64,000 nucleotides of DNA from Cephalopachus bancanus (GCA_027257055.1 JAPVLO010000073.1:4225001-4289000), one strand, 5' to 3'; counted from the stretch's first letter, positions 1 to 12,276 are shown. The notes: generated from the sequence alone by a model not told the origin. Numbers and translations are program-made.

Positions 1-180
1 TTCTCTTATAAAAAGAAGCAGTTTAGGAAGGTAGGGAAGACTGAGGGGTTGTACTGTAGGCTGCTTGGTTAAATTCTATATCTCTTATGTGCTCTGTTTC
101 ATCATGGGTCAGTTACTTGATATGACTCTGCTCAATTTTCTGGAAGGTAGGTTGCAAGGATTGCTTTGTCTGCATTTCTT

Positions 181-616
181 TTTAAAAAATATTTTATTTT
201 ACATATGTGGAGTACAATTCAGGTTAGGTATAAAAATGTTCATTATGCTGGTACCCTTGTTAATGATGTGTGCCCCCTCTCCCCTGGCAGTTTCCCACTA
301 CTGCCAATCCCGCCCCCGCCCTCCCCTGGCGGTTTCCCACTACTGTCAATCCCTTTCTTCTAGTATTATGAAAGTTGTTCATGGTCCACTTATGAGTGAG
401 AATATGTGATACTCGGTTCTTTGTTTCTGAGATAGATCACTCCATATTATAGACTCTAAATCCATCCAAATTGCTGCAAATTTTATAATTTTGCCCTTCT
501 TTATGACTGCGTAACATTCCATCAGGTATATGTACCACATTTTTAAAATCCAGTCCTCTTTTGAAGGGCAGCATGGTTGGCTCCATATTTTTGCTATTGT
601 GAATAAAGTTGCATGC
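181..616 (-). mobile_element. 5'-truncated L1 (ORF2 C-terminus and 3'UTR)
   Basis: Read on the minus strand, about 645-379 encodes the C-terminal end of L1 ORF2 (motifs LFTIAKIW, PSKEDW, MWYIYLMECYAVIKK, HIFSLISGP), followed by a G-rich 3'UTR and an A-rich tail at about 181-200. The same terminal peptide and 3'UTR recur in the plus-strand L1 at 36899-39031, so both belong to one L1 lineage. Flanking copies of tctgca(c/t)ttctt at 169-180 and 617-628 look like a TSD with one mismatch, which fixes the ends. Only about 436 bp remain, so the copy is dead on arrival. The 3'UTR has an internal tandem duplication (separate entry). Confidence 0.9.
279..352 (-). repeat. Tandem duplication in an L1 3'UTR
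   Basis: Two 32-nt units, 279-310 and 321-352, match at 30 of 32 positions with a 42-bp period. On the L1 sense strand they are G-rich (ggcagtagtgggaaactgcc-like). The other L1 of this lineage has related but more diverged halves at about 38830-38920. The two near-identical units here therefore suggest a duplication or conversion within this copy or its source. Confidence 0.8.
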
Positions 617-921
617 TCTGCACTTCTTAAATGTAAGCTGTGCACAGTACTGTAAATAATAAGTCAAAAACCATCTCAGAGAAATCAGCTACTTCAGAAG
701 TACTGACCAACAGAGGGGTTCAAGATATAAAACTGAAGAAGTGGAAGTTCTGGAAAATGAAAAGAAAAGGTGAGGACAGTGATAAATAGTCAGTGAGTGC
801 AGCAAACAGGAGAGTCTAATATGGTGGTCCTTGCTGTTAGACTGTCTTTCTTGACAACTTTATTTATTCCAATCAAAAGACCAGCTCTTAGAGTATGACA
901 CAGAGCTAAGCACATCATAAT

Positions 922-971
922 GGCAAGTAGGATATTGTTATCAATATATTGATAACAATATCCTACTTGCC
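922..971. repeat. Perfect 50-bp palindrome with no spacer
   Basis: Starting with ggcaagtaggatattg and ending with caatatcctacttgcc, the 50 bases equal their own reverse complement with no mismatch and no spacer. The symmetry stops sharply: the flanking bases 921 (t) and 972 (t) do not pair. It could be a cruciform, a minimal MITE-like relic without recognisable terminal motifs or TSD, or a local fold-back copying event. The two arms show no mutation, which argues for a recent origin or continuing conversion. Confidence 0.95.
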
Positions 972-3900
972 TTTATGCTATTTGCTAAGAAGTGGGCAAA
1001 GAAGTTTTCCTAACATAAATTCATAATCTTCATAAAATATCTTAATAACTATATATTATTTTCCCCATTATGAACACAGGGAAACCAGGATGCTGAGAAA
1101 TTATTTACTCACACAACTAAATACTTGTAAAATTTAATTTAACTTGAAGACATCCATACTTCGGTCCCTAGCAGAAACCACTATCTTGAATCCTAGATTC
1201 CAATTTTCAACTTCTGGTTCGATGTTTGAAAAGTTCAAATTGAAAATATTCAACATTTCACTCGTCTTCCTCTGCAATTTGTTTTCCTGTCTACCATATT
1301 CCTTCAAAAAGTGATCTCTCCTTCCTCTCCACCCCCATAATGCTTGCTTCCTTTCTTCAACACTTGACACGTTATGCCCCTAACTACCCTATAACGGGTG
1401 ACACAAAGAGAGCAATATAAAATTGACCACTTTCAGCAAAATAAATTGCAGTCTATTTTTTGGCAGACGTGGAGTAAGCACCTAGAATAGCACACAGGTA
1501 AGCTGACATCCCAGAGTTAGGTTTTGCTGTGATATGTTAAAAGGCTTTTTCTAATTGCTGTGTATTGCATATTAGGAGAATGGAAGATGTGACTAATGTA
1601 GATAATGGGAAAAACTCAAGTCATTGGACTCAGTAGACTGCTAGACTCTTGGACCAGAATACATGACAAAGGTTTCTCTTTCAAATTATGTGTTTTGCCA
1701 GATGTTTCTATGTGAGTATGTTTTGGATATTCCTGACATGTGACAATCAGTGCTTTCTATTAATTATATTTCTAAGTTAACTTTTGTCAGCAAGAATGTC
1801 AATTTCATATTTAAATCTCAGGGATGGTGGCAAAAAGCAAAATATAGTTCTTAACAATTTTTCTATTAATATTTAAGAATTCAGTTAAAAATTAACCATA
1901 TCATAGGTCTTGCATGTTTGTATTTCTTTATTGCATAATCTTCTTGAGGATGGGTAAAATTACAACTCACGCTTTTGTGTGACAAGTAGATAGTGATGGT
2001 ACTTGAAATTCTTCTGCACAGGCACACTAGCAGCAGCTGTACATTAAGAGGAGTTTTTATTGAGGAAAATGTACATTTTTAAAATAATAGGATGTTAAAG
2101 AATGTCTAAACGAGAGGCAGGAGGTAACAAGAGGATGAGAAGCCAATTCAGTAGTTGGGAAAAATAAATCAGAGTTGTCAAAGGGGAATCAGTATCAATA
2201 AAATGTTTCCTTACACTTTTCCCCTTCTTTCCTCCCCTGTAATTTTTGAGAAATAACACCCCCTTATCTACTTTGATGTGGTTCTCTTAGAGTTTCTAAT
2301 CATTGTGCAGTGCCTGTGGTTGCAAGAATACATGTGGCCTTGGCTTCAGTAATCATGGTGGACCAAACTAGAGCTCTTTCTAGAGATTTACTGAAAAACT
2401 GAAATTTTCTTTTTCTGTGATTCACAAAACATAATAATATGACTCAAGCCTCAAGTAGCCATCATTTTCTTCCAAATGAAGGATACATGTTTGTTGTAGG
2501 AAATAACCTGATACACAGACGGCAAAAGACAGGAGAGACGGGGAGATGATTAATTGTATTAGCTTATGGGTTTAGTTTGCCTGAGAACAGAAATATCCTA
2601 CTTCCAGTACCATGTGGCAATACATTTTCATTTTGCTTAAGAAAGTTGAGTTCGACTTTTTGTCACTTGCAACCAAAAGTCTTGGTTGATACAGAAAGCA
2701 GATGCCCAAAATATCATATATGTTACTATGAAATCAAGGAGATTGAAGACCGAAAGGGATTATTTCTTTCAAATTTTAATCTTTATCGGTAATCTCTGAA
2801 AGTGTAACTTAATTGTACTACTGAGAATAATAGCTAGTTTTCAAGTGATTTATTAAATGATGCCTACGACTAGAGGAACTTTTAAAAGACGTTTCTTAAT
2901 TATCATCATTACTTCTCCAAACACAATCAACAGAATTTCTAGATAGTTTTTGTTCACAAATAATACACAAAATTCCCAGTGTTATAATCCATTTAAATTC
3001 GATCACTGTTTTAAAGTAGTTCATTGTGGATATGAACTACATCAGAAATTTAACTTTTGCTCAGGGTAAGTATTCAGTTCAGTGACTAGAAAAGCAGTTC
3101 TGACTTCTAAACTAAGGTATATATTAAAATATAGCTTACATATGGGAAAATATATTCTTAGAATCTAAAACGTCACTAGAAATTACTCTTTTTAATAACA
3201 GTGAATTAAATGCACAGAAGGTTGAATAATTATGAGGGTTATTTGTAAGATTTGAAAGTACCGTAAATAAGAAAGATACATCATATGGCATGCAAGCTTC
3301 AGCAGAATGAAGACTAGGAATCTAATATTTTGTGGGAAACAACATATATTAATGAACACTTAGGGAAACTATTTTTCTCAATTGGGATTGTCATATAGAA
3401 AGCAAATCTTTTGCTCTGAGTTTTTTTGCTTCAGGTGGTAGAATTAATCGCTGTGTTGCTCTCTGGGGCAAAGTAGGAATCCCTTTTTCACTCTTAGGAC
3501 TTTTTTTTTTGCTATAGATACTTATTATGACTCAAAAGTAGGCTAATGTGCAAATTTAATAATTTCTTCACATAAAATACTTTATAGCCTGGATCTAAAT
3601 CTAGATCAGTAGGCATGATGTGCTTGCATTTTGTAAAGGAGAGTTAATTGTGCCTTTGCCTTTTGTTTCTATGGCTGGTGACCTCCTTGAGACAGACACT
3701 CAGATATGACAGTTTGGTACATTCTTATTCTCTGACCATTAGCACTCATGTTGTGCACTGTTAACATAGAAAACTTCATCTCAGAGCCAAAGAGCATGCG
3801 TTTTTATTCTTTAGTAGACTTGTTACATACTTTAGAAATTACACATTTTGATTGCATATTCTGATATGAACCCATATTGTAGCAATATACTTGTTAAAGG

Positions 3901-4538
3901 GGAAGGTTATTGGGCACCAGGAATATATATTTAAACACATACACTGTCTGAATCCTAAATGCTTAATATTCTATTAAAATGACATCCAGTTAGAGTAGTC
4001 ATGGCTCATTCAAATGAAGTGGGAGAAAAGAATTTGAGACAACAACTAAAATATTATTTTGTAGCAGTTATTCCTAGAAATCTTTCTACTTTTCTGAAAC
4101 ATTAATGATTACTAATATCTATTTTTTAAATCCCTTTCAAGAAACATTAAATTTACAAATAGCACAAGATGCACAGTGGTGGAGTTGCAACCAGTGGAAG
4201 AAAGAACAATGCTTTTGCCCGAGAAGCTGACTGCTACCTATAGAATCAGAAAGTCAGAATTCATAATTCACTTTGCAGCTTTAAAAATGACAGTAAATTT
4301 TAAAAGTATCACTATTTTATTAAAGGCATATGATACAGATAAAGTACATTTTATATCAACCAGTATCACAAGTGCTAAACATGCTCACAAGGAGGTCATC
4401 TTGGCACTTTGCAAACAAAATAGAATCTGATTAAATAATGAAACATAAATTCGCCTAGAAAATAAAACTTTGTTCATTTATGCCTATCGAAAAAATATAA
4501 AACTAGGTTAAATTTCACAGATGTTTAATGCCACATGA

Positions 4539-4567
4539 AGTTCAGAAGTATTGTGACTGTAGCATAG
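4539..4567 (+). repeat. 29-bp exact direct repeat, copy 1
   Basis: This segment starts agttcagaagtattgtgact and ends gtagcatag. It recurs without mismatch at 5623-5651, 1,084 bp downstream in the same orientation. Flanks on both sides differ, so this is a short isolated duplication and not part of a longer repeat. Confidence 0.9.
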
Positions 4568-5384
4568 AACCATCGGAATGGGATAAATCTATTTTGTACT
4601 AATTTTGAAAGATCTCCAAGGCAAGTTCATAAGTGAACAGGCAAGATTTAGAATAACACATATATGTAGAAACATAAGTTCATTAAAAATGAAATGAGTG
4701 AGACACACCTAAACTATGAACAATGTTTCTGAGTTGATCTCAGAAGAAATAAATAGAAAAAGAGGAATTGAGAGTGAAAAAAAGGCATTTTCCTGTTTTA
4801 TCCTCCTTTTTTGCATTATAATATATCTTTTATACTGTGAATATATTCTCTTAGGATTTGGGCAATTATTTTACCAGTAATAAAATTTGGTCACAAAACT
4901 ATCTCCTTATATGTATTTATAAATATATACTTGTATGGAAATTTGCTTTTATAAAAATTCTAGTCTTTTATAAAACTTAACTCCTCAAGGAATATATAGA
5001 TGAGTAAATGGTTTTTAAAAACTTCTCATAAGTTGTATCTTGCATTTTGTATTTCCCTAATTGCCCAGTATAGTGTTCTATTCATATTGAAGATTGTTGA
5101 TTGACTAGCAAAAAATAAAAATAAAGAACTAAATTTAGGTACACATCTTGGTACTTGATATTTTTATTTTATTTTTTTAGATTAGAAAATATAGTTTATT
5201 TGGAAAGTAAATTTGAGAGAGAGGGAGAGACAAAGAGGAGATTCACCTCCCCACTTACTTAACATTTTTCAAGAAAAGCAAATAGGTTGAAGTGTTCCAA
5301 ATATATACATTTGAAGAGGCTTTTTAAAGGGGAAAGACAGCTGTGATATAAATTTCTAAAAGTTAATTTTAAGGTTAGGAAAAG

Positions 5385-5622
5385 CTCTTTCATTCCTTCC
5401 TTTATGTAATAAATAATTATTGTGCACTCAGGGCCAAGTGTGATTGAAGGCACAATGATTGAAGATCAATGATGAACAACAAGACCAAGTATTTGTCCGT
5501 GAAACATATACCTGAGATTGAACAATAGTAATGAAGAGCTAAGAAGTCAGGGAAAGAGGCGACATGATGACACAATGAATTACCATCTGATTAAACCCAT
5601 TCTCTGTCCAGTGATAAGGTAG
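5385..5622 (-). mobile_element. Probable L2 fragment
   Basis: On the plus strand the order 'aataaataattattgtgcactcagggccaagtg ... gatgaacaacaagaccaag' follows the reverse complement of the L2 3' end, whose usual wording is 'aatatttattgagcacctactatgtgccagg ... gtgaacaagacagac'. Divergence is high, so the call is tentative and the distal boundary is unclear. Confidence 0.45.
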
Positions 5623-5651
5623 AGTTCAGAAGTATTGTGACTGTAGCATAG
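5623..5651 (+). repeat. 29-bp exact direct repeat, copy 2
   Basis: Exact second copy of 4539-4567, directly after the L2-like segment and ending in gtagcatag. The bases on either side are unrelated to those around copy 1. Confidence 0.9.
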
Positions 5652-6522
5652 TGACAGCTCAAGGGGAACCTTGAATGCCAGTGCTACCCTCAAATGCCAT
5701 GGAGCCCAGTATATAAAAAATGTGGCAATTGCTAGGCCTGCGTTTCTCTGACTTAGTTGATTCCTAACTCTGCAAAGGCTTCACTGACCCCTGAAATGCA
5801 GCTGCTGTGAGAGAAAGGAAGTCTAGGAGATATATATATATCCCCATGGTTCCCTGATCTCATGGAAAATCTGTCCTGTTAATTTGCTGTGTCAATGGTA
5901 TAAGTTGGGGAGAAAGAAACCTTAAGCTGAATTCTTGTTGTTATTCTTGTCAATCTTTGAACTTGATCAACATTTATGTTCTTTCCCAGCCTCACAATTC
6001 ATCAGGAGAGAACAGCCTTGTCATTACCTTTGACTGTCCAATGAAATTCTTTTCATGAGACTTTAAATAAAAGATATTTACTAACCAGGGTCATTCAGAG
6101 TTGAGAGAGGTTCAGTCCACATCAGTGTTTTAGTCTCCAATATATTAAAAAAAATCAGGAGAGATAGCAGAATAACAAAAATTGTAACCTTTTATATACT
6201 TATAATCTGAAAAATTAACAAAAAATATTTTTTGAGAAGTAATCCTTTGGTTTTATCATATTTTTAATACACTTTTGCCTCGCTTTTAAAGAAATTATTT
6301 TAGAGTGATTGGGTACATGGCAGAATTTGCTACATACATAAATTGTGTGAAGGTGAGGCACCCTCTCCTCCCTTGTAGTTGACTTGGTACCCAATGGGTG
6401 GTTGTGTGTTCTTTATCCCTGCCACCCTCAGTAGTGCCCAGCAGCATTTGTCCTCACCTTTGTGCTCCAATGCCCAGTCTTTTTCTTTTCTTTTCTTTTC
6501 CATTTTAAATGCTAAAATAGCT
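5652..6522. other. Unique sequence, nothing recognised
   Basis: No repeat family, gene or RNA recognised. A TATA-like string at about 5711 and a short (ta)n run at about 5831 have no supporting context. A short T/C-rich run (6481-6500) lies just ahead of the Alu. Confidence 0.6.
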
Positions 6523-6830
6523 AGCCAGGCAAACATAGTAGCTCATGCTTATAACCCCAGCACTTTGAGAAGTGGAGGCAGGACGATTACTTGAGGCCGA
6601 GAGTTTGAGATCATCCTGAGCAACACAGTGAGACCCCATCTCTACAAAAACAAAATAAATTTTAAAATGAGCCAAACATGGTGGCTTGTGCCTATAATCC
6701 CCACTACTTGTTAAGCTAAGGAAGGAGGATTGTTTGAGCCCATGAGTTCAAGGTTACAGTGAACGATGTATCAAGCCACTGCACTCCAACCTGGGCAAGA
6801 GAAGAAGATCCTGTTTCAAAAAAAAAAAAA
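6523..6830 (+). mobile_element. Old dimeric Alu (AluJ-like)
   Basis: A full-length dimer: left arm (cagcactttgagaagtggaggcagga), A-rich linker (acaaaaacaaaataaatttt), right arm (gccactgcactccaacctgg) and an A13 tail. The B-box region reads gagtttgagatcatcc and lacks the T-arm signature of the young copies in this window. Heavy CpG decay marks it as one of the oldest Alus here. Confidence 0.9.
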
Positions 6831-6909
6831 GTTAAAATACACAAAGTTTTAATATTCTCAAAAATCTCAAGTCATTAATTCTTCAAGAGGTAATGTATGT
6901 AAATTACTT

Positions 6910-6994
6910 GCTATATATATATTATAATGATTATATATATATAAATGTGATATATATATATATATATATACACATATATATATCACATTTATAA
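6910..6994. repeat. (TA)n microsatellite with flanking inverted repeat
   Basis: A TA-rich tract in which tataaatgtgatatatata (from about 6941) is mirrored as its reverse complement, ending at about 6992. The result is an AT hairpin with arms of about 19 bp around a (ta)n/(ca) centre. Confidence 0.85.
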
Positions 6995-9374
6995 ACTCAA
7001 GACCAGAGAGGTGGTACCAAGTTGCAATAAATAATATTAATTAAGACATAACAGATTGAGATTTTTAGATTAATGAAAACTCAAAAAGCTGGTCATTTAA
7101 AGACTCAATGATGATGATAGCCAAAGCTTAACAAACTAAATGGAAGTGTTAGGTTTCCAACTGCTTTTCTGTATCGTAGGTGAAAGAAGTTTTTGATTGA
7201 CCAAAAAACTTTTAGAACACAATTCACAAACCTGAAAAAGTGGTTGATCATCTTTCTACAGAAATCTTAAAGTGAGATGTTAAGTTCTATGTTAAGAAAG
7301 AATTTTAAATGCCAAAGAGATCATAGAAGTAATTGTGAAAGTCTTTCTTTCTTTATATAACATAATAATTATATGCTTCATATTTTACAAAGAAATAACT
7401 ATTCTCCCACTTTATTGCAATCTTCATAAATATAACTGGCTAAATTTAATTTCTAAGCAAGTGGAAAAACAACATTGCTTGTTCAATTGCATCTATCAGT
7501 TGGTTAGGTACTGGCCACTTTAATTGCTCACTTTAATTTAAATGAGTGGCATCTAAAATAAGTGATTGATATGAGGAAAAATGACCTCCTAAATTATTAT
7601 AGGTAATTCAGGCAGTCCAATAGCTTCCTTATTTACAGAATTTTCTGAAGTAGAAACAGAGACACAAAAAACATGGTGAGGCATTCCGCAAGGCTCTTGT
7701 AGCAGTTTTATAATGGATAGAAATCCATTTAAGATCACTGATAAATCTCTTAAGCATTAAATAAAAATCCAACTCATTGGGTACAAATTATTTTCTAATA
7801 ATGACACAAATATATATTTTTAAAGCCCAGAGGTTTTCCATAGAATACAGTCACTTTGACGATTGAATGTTTGAATACATACACCTAAAACTTGTGTTGA
7901 AATACTTTATAGTACTGTCTCCTTGTGTCCGGGTGCCTCCAATTGCACCAGTGTACAGTACAGTGTCAGGGAAACACACCACTGAGACGTTGAAGCATAT
8001 GTTTTCCATCCAGATGCTTTAATTGCACACAGACACCATCTTTGACTATTAACAATGTTGACTGAAGAAACGCATTACTTTTCAGAGTGAAGGTCAATTT
8101 TACATTTCTTTAAATCTCCTTTCATTTTTGTCTTATTTAATTTTATTTGGTATTATCTTATGACAAGAAAATGAAACAAAAGGAAAGGAAGTTTACACAC
8201 ATTTTATTTTAAGTTACAGTTTATGTGAGCATCAAGCATGAGTGTTTTATTTAATTCTTTGGGTTGATACCTTTCTGGTTTCCTGAAATATAATACCCAT
8301 TAATCCCTGTTTGCAGACACCTTGAAATATTTATTGAATAATACAATACAGATTCTAAAACATAATCTTCTTTTATGAATACTGGCACAATTTCACCCAG
8401 CTCTGTGGAAGATTTAAGAAAAATGGCAGGGCAAGACCAGACATTGTTTACATCTCACCTCCAGCAAGATATAACTTTACTCTTGGCTGACCTTTAAGCA
8501 AAAGCAGTGGTTATGTAACCAAGTAAGCTAAAAACTAAACAGGAAAAGACAAGCAAGGGGTCCCAGAGCCGGGAATGAACTACAAACTTACTATATTTGT
8601 TAAACTTAGATTTTTATCATGTTGCTCAAAGAAACATGAAAGTTTCCCAAATGGAAAAATGTGACCAATATTTTATCTTTGCTGTTTGAATGTATACATA
8701 AATATTTCAATATTTAAAAGAAGTTATTTACAAGTCTGCTATAAAATACCTTCCAAAATTTTGTAATGTCAAGAAGTATTACTACCCTTGACAAAATAAA
8801 ATTTTTGAACAAACTGCATTCTACCTTCATGTAAATGTCAGTTATAATGAAAGCCCATGCTATATTGTTCCTGAAATATACATTCTGAGGTTGTTTTGAA
8901 ATTAAACAGATTTATCTTTGAAAAGTTTTAAGTGCAGACTTATCAAGGGCAGAAGAATAACTTCTTAAACTCCCTCTCAACTTTCTCATTTGCAGCATAT
9001 AAATCAAACTAATAATGGCTACATTGTATGTTTAATAGAAAAAATTCTTGCCAATAAGAAAAAAATTAAAACAAATAGTACAACCTAGAAATATTCTAAA
9101 ATTTTTAAAGATCTTGTTTTTAGTAATATAAAAACATTTTTAGTAAATTAAAGGTCCTTTTTGATGTCCCTATAATGGGTATCCTTAAATTTTTGAAAGA
9201 ATTAAATAGTGATCTAGTATATTTGAATTAATTAGAGGTTTAATGTATTTATAAGTGCTTTTTAAAATAATTTGAACAATGAGTCTAACCTAAATTGCTA
9301 TTGAAGGAATATAAAAAGCAAGCTGGAGAATGAGAGATAAGGTTGCATTGAAAATGTATGAATTGAATAGCATA
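6995..9374. other. Unique AT-rich sequence, nothing recognised
   Basis: No coding frame above about 62 codons, no known repeat family and no RNA gene recognised over this 2.4-kb stretch. Confidence 0.6.
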
Positions 9375-10330
9375 TTCGCTGCTAGTTGCTGTGCATTAGA
9401 AGATGAACAGGCCATAGATCACTTGCAATCTAGCGGGCAAGATACAGACAGGAGATAAACAATTGAAGTAGCCTGGCTCGTTGGCTCAGCCTGTAATCCC
9501 GCGCCTTTGGGAGGCTGAGGTGAGTGGATTGCCTGAGTTCGCGGGTTCGAGACCCGCCTGGGCAGGCGAGACCTCATCTCTACAATAAATCAAAAAAATC
9601 AGCCGGGCGTGGTAGTGCTCACCTGTAATTCCAGCAACTCGGAAGGCTGAGGTGGAAGGATCGCCGGAGCCCAGCAGGTCAAGGCTGCGGTGGCCGGGAG
9701 CAGCCATTGCACTCCAGTCTGGGCGACAGAGTGAGACTCCAAATCAAAAAAAAACAAAAACAAACAATTGAAATACAGTGAACAAGTAGTATAATGGGAA
9801 ATAATATCCAAGTATCTAGTAGCAGGTCACCTAAATGAGTTTTGGCAGAGGGAAGGTCATTGGAGAAGACATCTTGCCTAAAAAAGGAGTGACAATTTCA
9901 AAAAGAATACAAAACTCATCGTAAAAATAAAGATAGCTTGATACAGTTAGCACAATGGGTATCAGAAGGTGAATGGTGAGACTGAAGAAGTAAGCAGATC
10001 TGGAAGAACCTTGCAGTCACGTCAAAGAGCTTAAAACTTCTTCTAACAGAAGAAAAAGAAACAGAGCAACCACACCAAAGCATTTTATACAGGAATTAGC
10101 ACTATTGAATCACACTTTGGGATGATCTCTCTGGTTTAAAAAACAAAATCCAGAAGAACCAGGGTTGGGACCTATGATGTTAATGCAGGCGTGAGTTTAC
10201 AATAGCAGTGAGGAAAAGGGGAGGAGATTTAGGAGCTGCTTGGCAGGTATCAGATTAAATGTGCTCAGTGAGGGAAAGCAAGATGATCAAGGCATTCACT
10301 AAAATATGAACATGGAAAGAGGACTAGGAA
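9375..10330 (-). mobile_element. L2 fragment interrupted by an Alu
   Basis: Plus-strand phrases follow the reverse complement of the L2 3' region: gtgcattagaagatgaacag, a 'gggcaagatacagacaggagataaacaattgaa'-like segment, then after the Alu 'gtgaacaagtagtataatggg', 'ggcagagggaaggtcattgg' and 'gagcttaaaacttcttctaa'. The Alu at 9471-9761 splits it. Strongly diverged, as expected for a mammal-wide repeat. Confidence 0.55.
9471..9761 (+). mobile_element. Young Alu of the T-arm family
   Basis: Complete dimer flanked by the 11-bp TSD aaacaattgaa at 9457-9467 and 9762-9772. The left arm carries gcgggttcgagacccgc (9541-9557), a 5-bp stem with a 7-nt loop identical in form to a tRNA T arm and a consensus pol III B box. 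Linker acaataaatcaaaaaaatc; right arm gccggagcccagcaggtc and a GC hairpin before actgcactccag. CpGs are well preserved, so insertion was recent. Confidence 0.95.
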
Positions 10331-12276
10331 TTGGGAAGGAAGGGAAGATGATACATGTGGGTTTTAGACACACTGCTCTTCTCTTGAAGTGGCTAGATGT
10401 GGCAATCAAATAAGGAATTGGCTACGTGAGAAATTTTGCATTGACATTATAAAGTCTTAGTGTATAAATGATACTTATAAAGCTGTCATCTTTTCCAAAT
10501 ACTCAGTAAACACTGCTGTCTAACTATTTATATTATGCTTTTACGAAGTAATAATATTCTAACTAGGAAGGTAAATAATGATGTGGCAAGAATGCCCTTT
10601 TGGGAGAGAAATTTGAAGAGTGTCAATGAAATTTATTTATTTATTTTCCAAAGGAATACAATAATGTTAGACTGAGCATGAAAAAATATAATGAGGCTGA
10701 GTCCAGAATGTGTCCTTCGTTATAGACACAACACCTGGTCGTTGTTTTGCTGGTGCTCATCTGTTTTGTTTTTCCAGTTTGTTTTTGTTTGCGGAATCAG
10801 TCGTCTTGGTAAGACCACTCAGCTTTTACAGTATTGTAAGGCAATTTTTATTAAAAACCAGCTATAATTGTCTATTTCCCATGGAGGAAAGATCCATAAA
10901 TTACAGCTGAGGTTATTTGTCAGTTATGTAGTTTAAAAATTCTTTGGCAGATAGGATTAAAGTGTGAGAATTGATCCTGAACTCCAGCTGAGGGGCCTGT
11001 GAAATTATAAAGATAATATGTTCAGTACAACGTCTCCTGCTGCCCAATTTAAAGGTGCTGGGTAGGAGGTCAGTGGGAAGGAAAGGCAGTTGGATGGCAC
11101 TATTTGAAATATTTTAAATAAATGTTTTGTAAGAGAATACAGTATTATCTAAAGGAATGAATATATATATATATATTTTTTTTTCTAAGCAGAATCTTTA
11201 TCCAATCATTTGATTTATGAATGAGAGATTTCACTTAGAGTCTTGGAGCTTCCAGTCAAACCAGTTTACAGCAGAGCATTCTTTTCTGTGGTATAATTTT
11301 CAATGCCTTGTCTAATCTTCTTTTTACATGACTAATAAAAAAGGCTTTTCTCCCCTACAATTTCTTCAACAAAATATTCCATGACCTAATAATTCTCACC
11401 TAAAGAAACTTGTTTACAACTTTCTGCAGGAATACTTAATCTTTTTACATTATATTTGCCACTCAGAAGTCCTAACCCTCTTATAGACCCCAAAGATGTT
11501 ATGCTACAAATTGGCTGGGTAAACCAAAGCAAGATGAAAAATATGATATATCCGAGTTTTTCTTTGGAAACACCTGCCAGGAATCCAGAAATCAGATGAT
11601 TAACTACATGCAAAAGCTGAAGTTGCTTGATTTGTTTGTGCCAGAGGGTTTTAGGTGTTTACAAAGATCTATACAAAATAAAAATAATTTCAAATTTATA
11701 GGAAGAATAAAAGAAAAATAATATAAAGGGGGAAGGGAAGAAGATACAAAAATAAAGGCAAGACACAAAGATGCATGGTGTGGAGTCCACTTGCTAAAGA
11801 TGAGCTCAAGATGTTCTCTAAGCTTGTAACATTATGGGAAAATTGTAATTAATTATGAGACCAACAGTATCCATGAGGGAAAAATGAAGTATTAGTGCAG
11901 AAGTCCATCAAGTTTTGATTTGCAATCTGAGATGAAGAGAGGGTATCCTTTATAGAGAAATGGACAATAAGTTCACATCATTACAGGAGACATAGCTAGG
12001 AGTTTCTCTCATTGTGTCTAATGATGTCCGTCTTTGAGACAGGTGGCATAATGCTTGTGTTGTAAGAGGAATCTCAAGAGCCAGAGAGAATTAGCTTTCT
12101 AATTACCAATAAAGTAAATATTGAGTAAAAATCACTATAGTTTGTTATTGAAAAAAACAAAAAATAATAAGATAAGCAGTGCAGTGTGCAAGGTTTTTAT
12201 ATTGTGATTTGTTTTAGAGTTTAACAAGCAAGAGTGGTCAAAGGTAAAAAAAAATCTTAGATATTTAACTATTGTG
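10331..12276. other. Unique sequence, nothing recognised
   Basis: Short simple repeats only: (ttta)n at about 10631-10645 and (at)n at about 11161-11177. No gene, RNA or repeat family recognised. Confidence 0.55.

Larger units (their letters stand above)
629..5384. other. Unique AT-rich sequence, nothing recognised
   Basis: Apart from the palindrome at 922-971 and the first copy of a 29-bp repeat at 4539-4567, I recognise no repeat family, gene or RNA here. Open frames are under 90 codons with no familiar motif and no splice-site context. Very old, decayed repeats may be present but are not identifiable by eye. Confidence 0.6.

Noticed and set aside
4539..5651. CRISPR-like direct repeats
   Set aside because: Only two copies 1.1 kb apart in a mammalian genome.
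5700..5760. Promoter with TATA-like gtatataaaaaat
   Set aside because: No initiator, CpG content or downstream exon; such strings are expected by chance in AT-rich DNA.
9541..9557. tRNA gene at the T-arm-like motif
   Set aside because: No acceptor, D or anticodon arm around it; it is part of an Alu left monomer.
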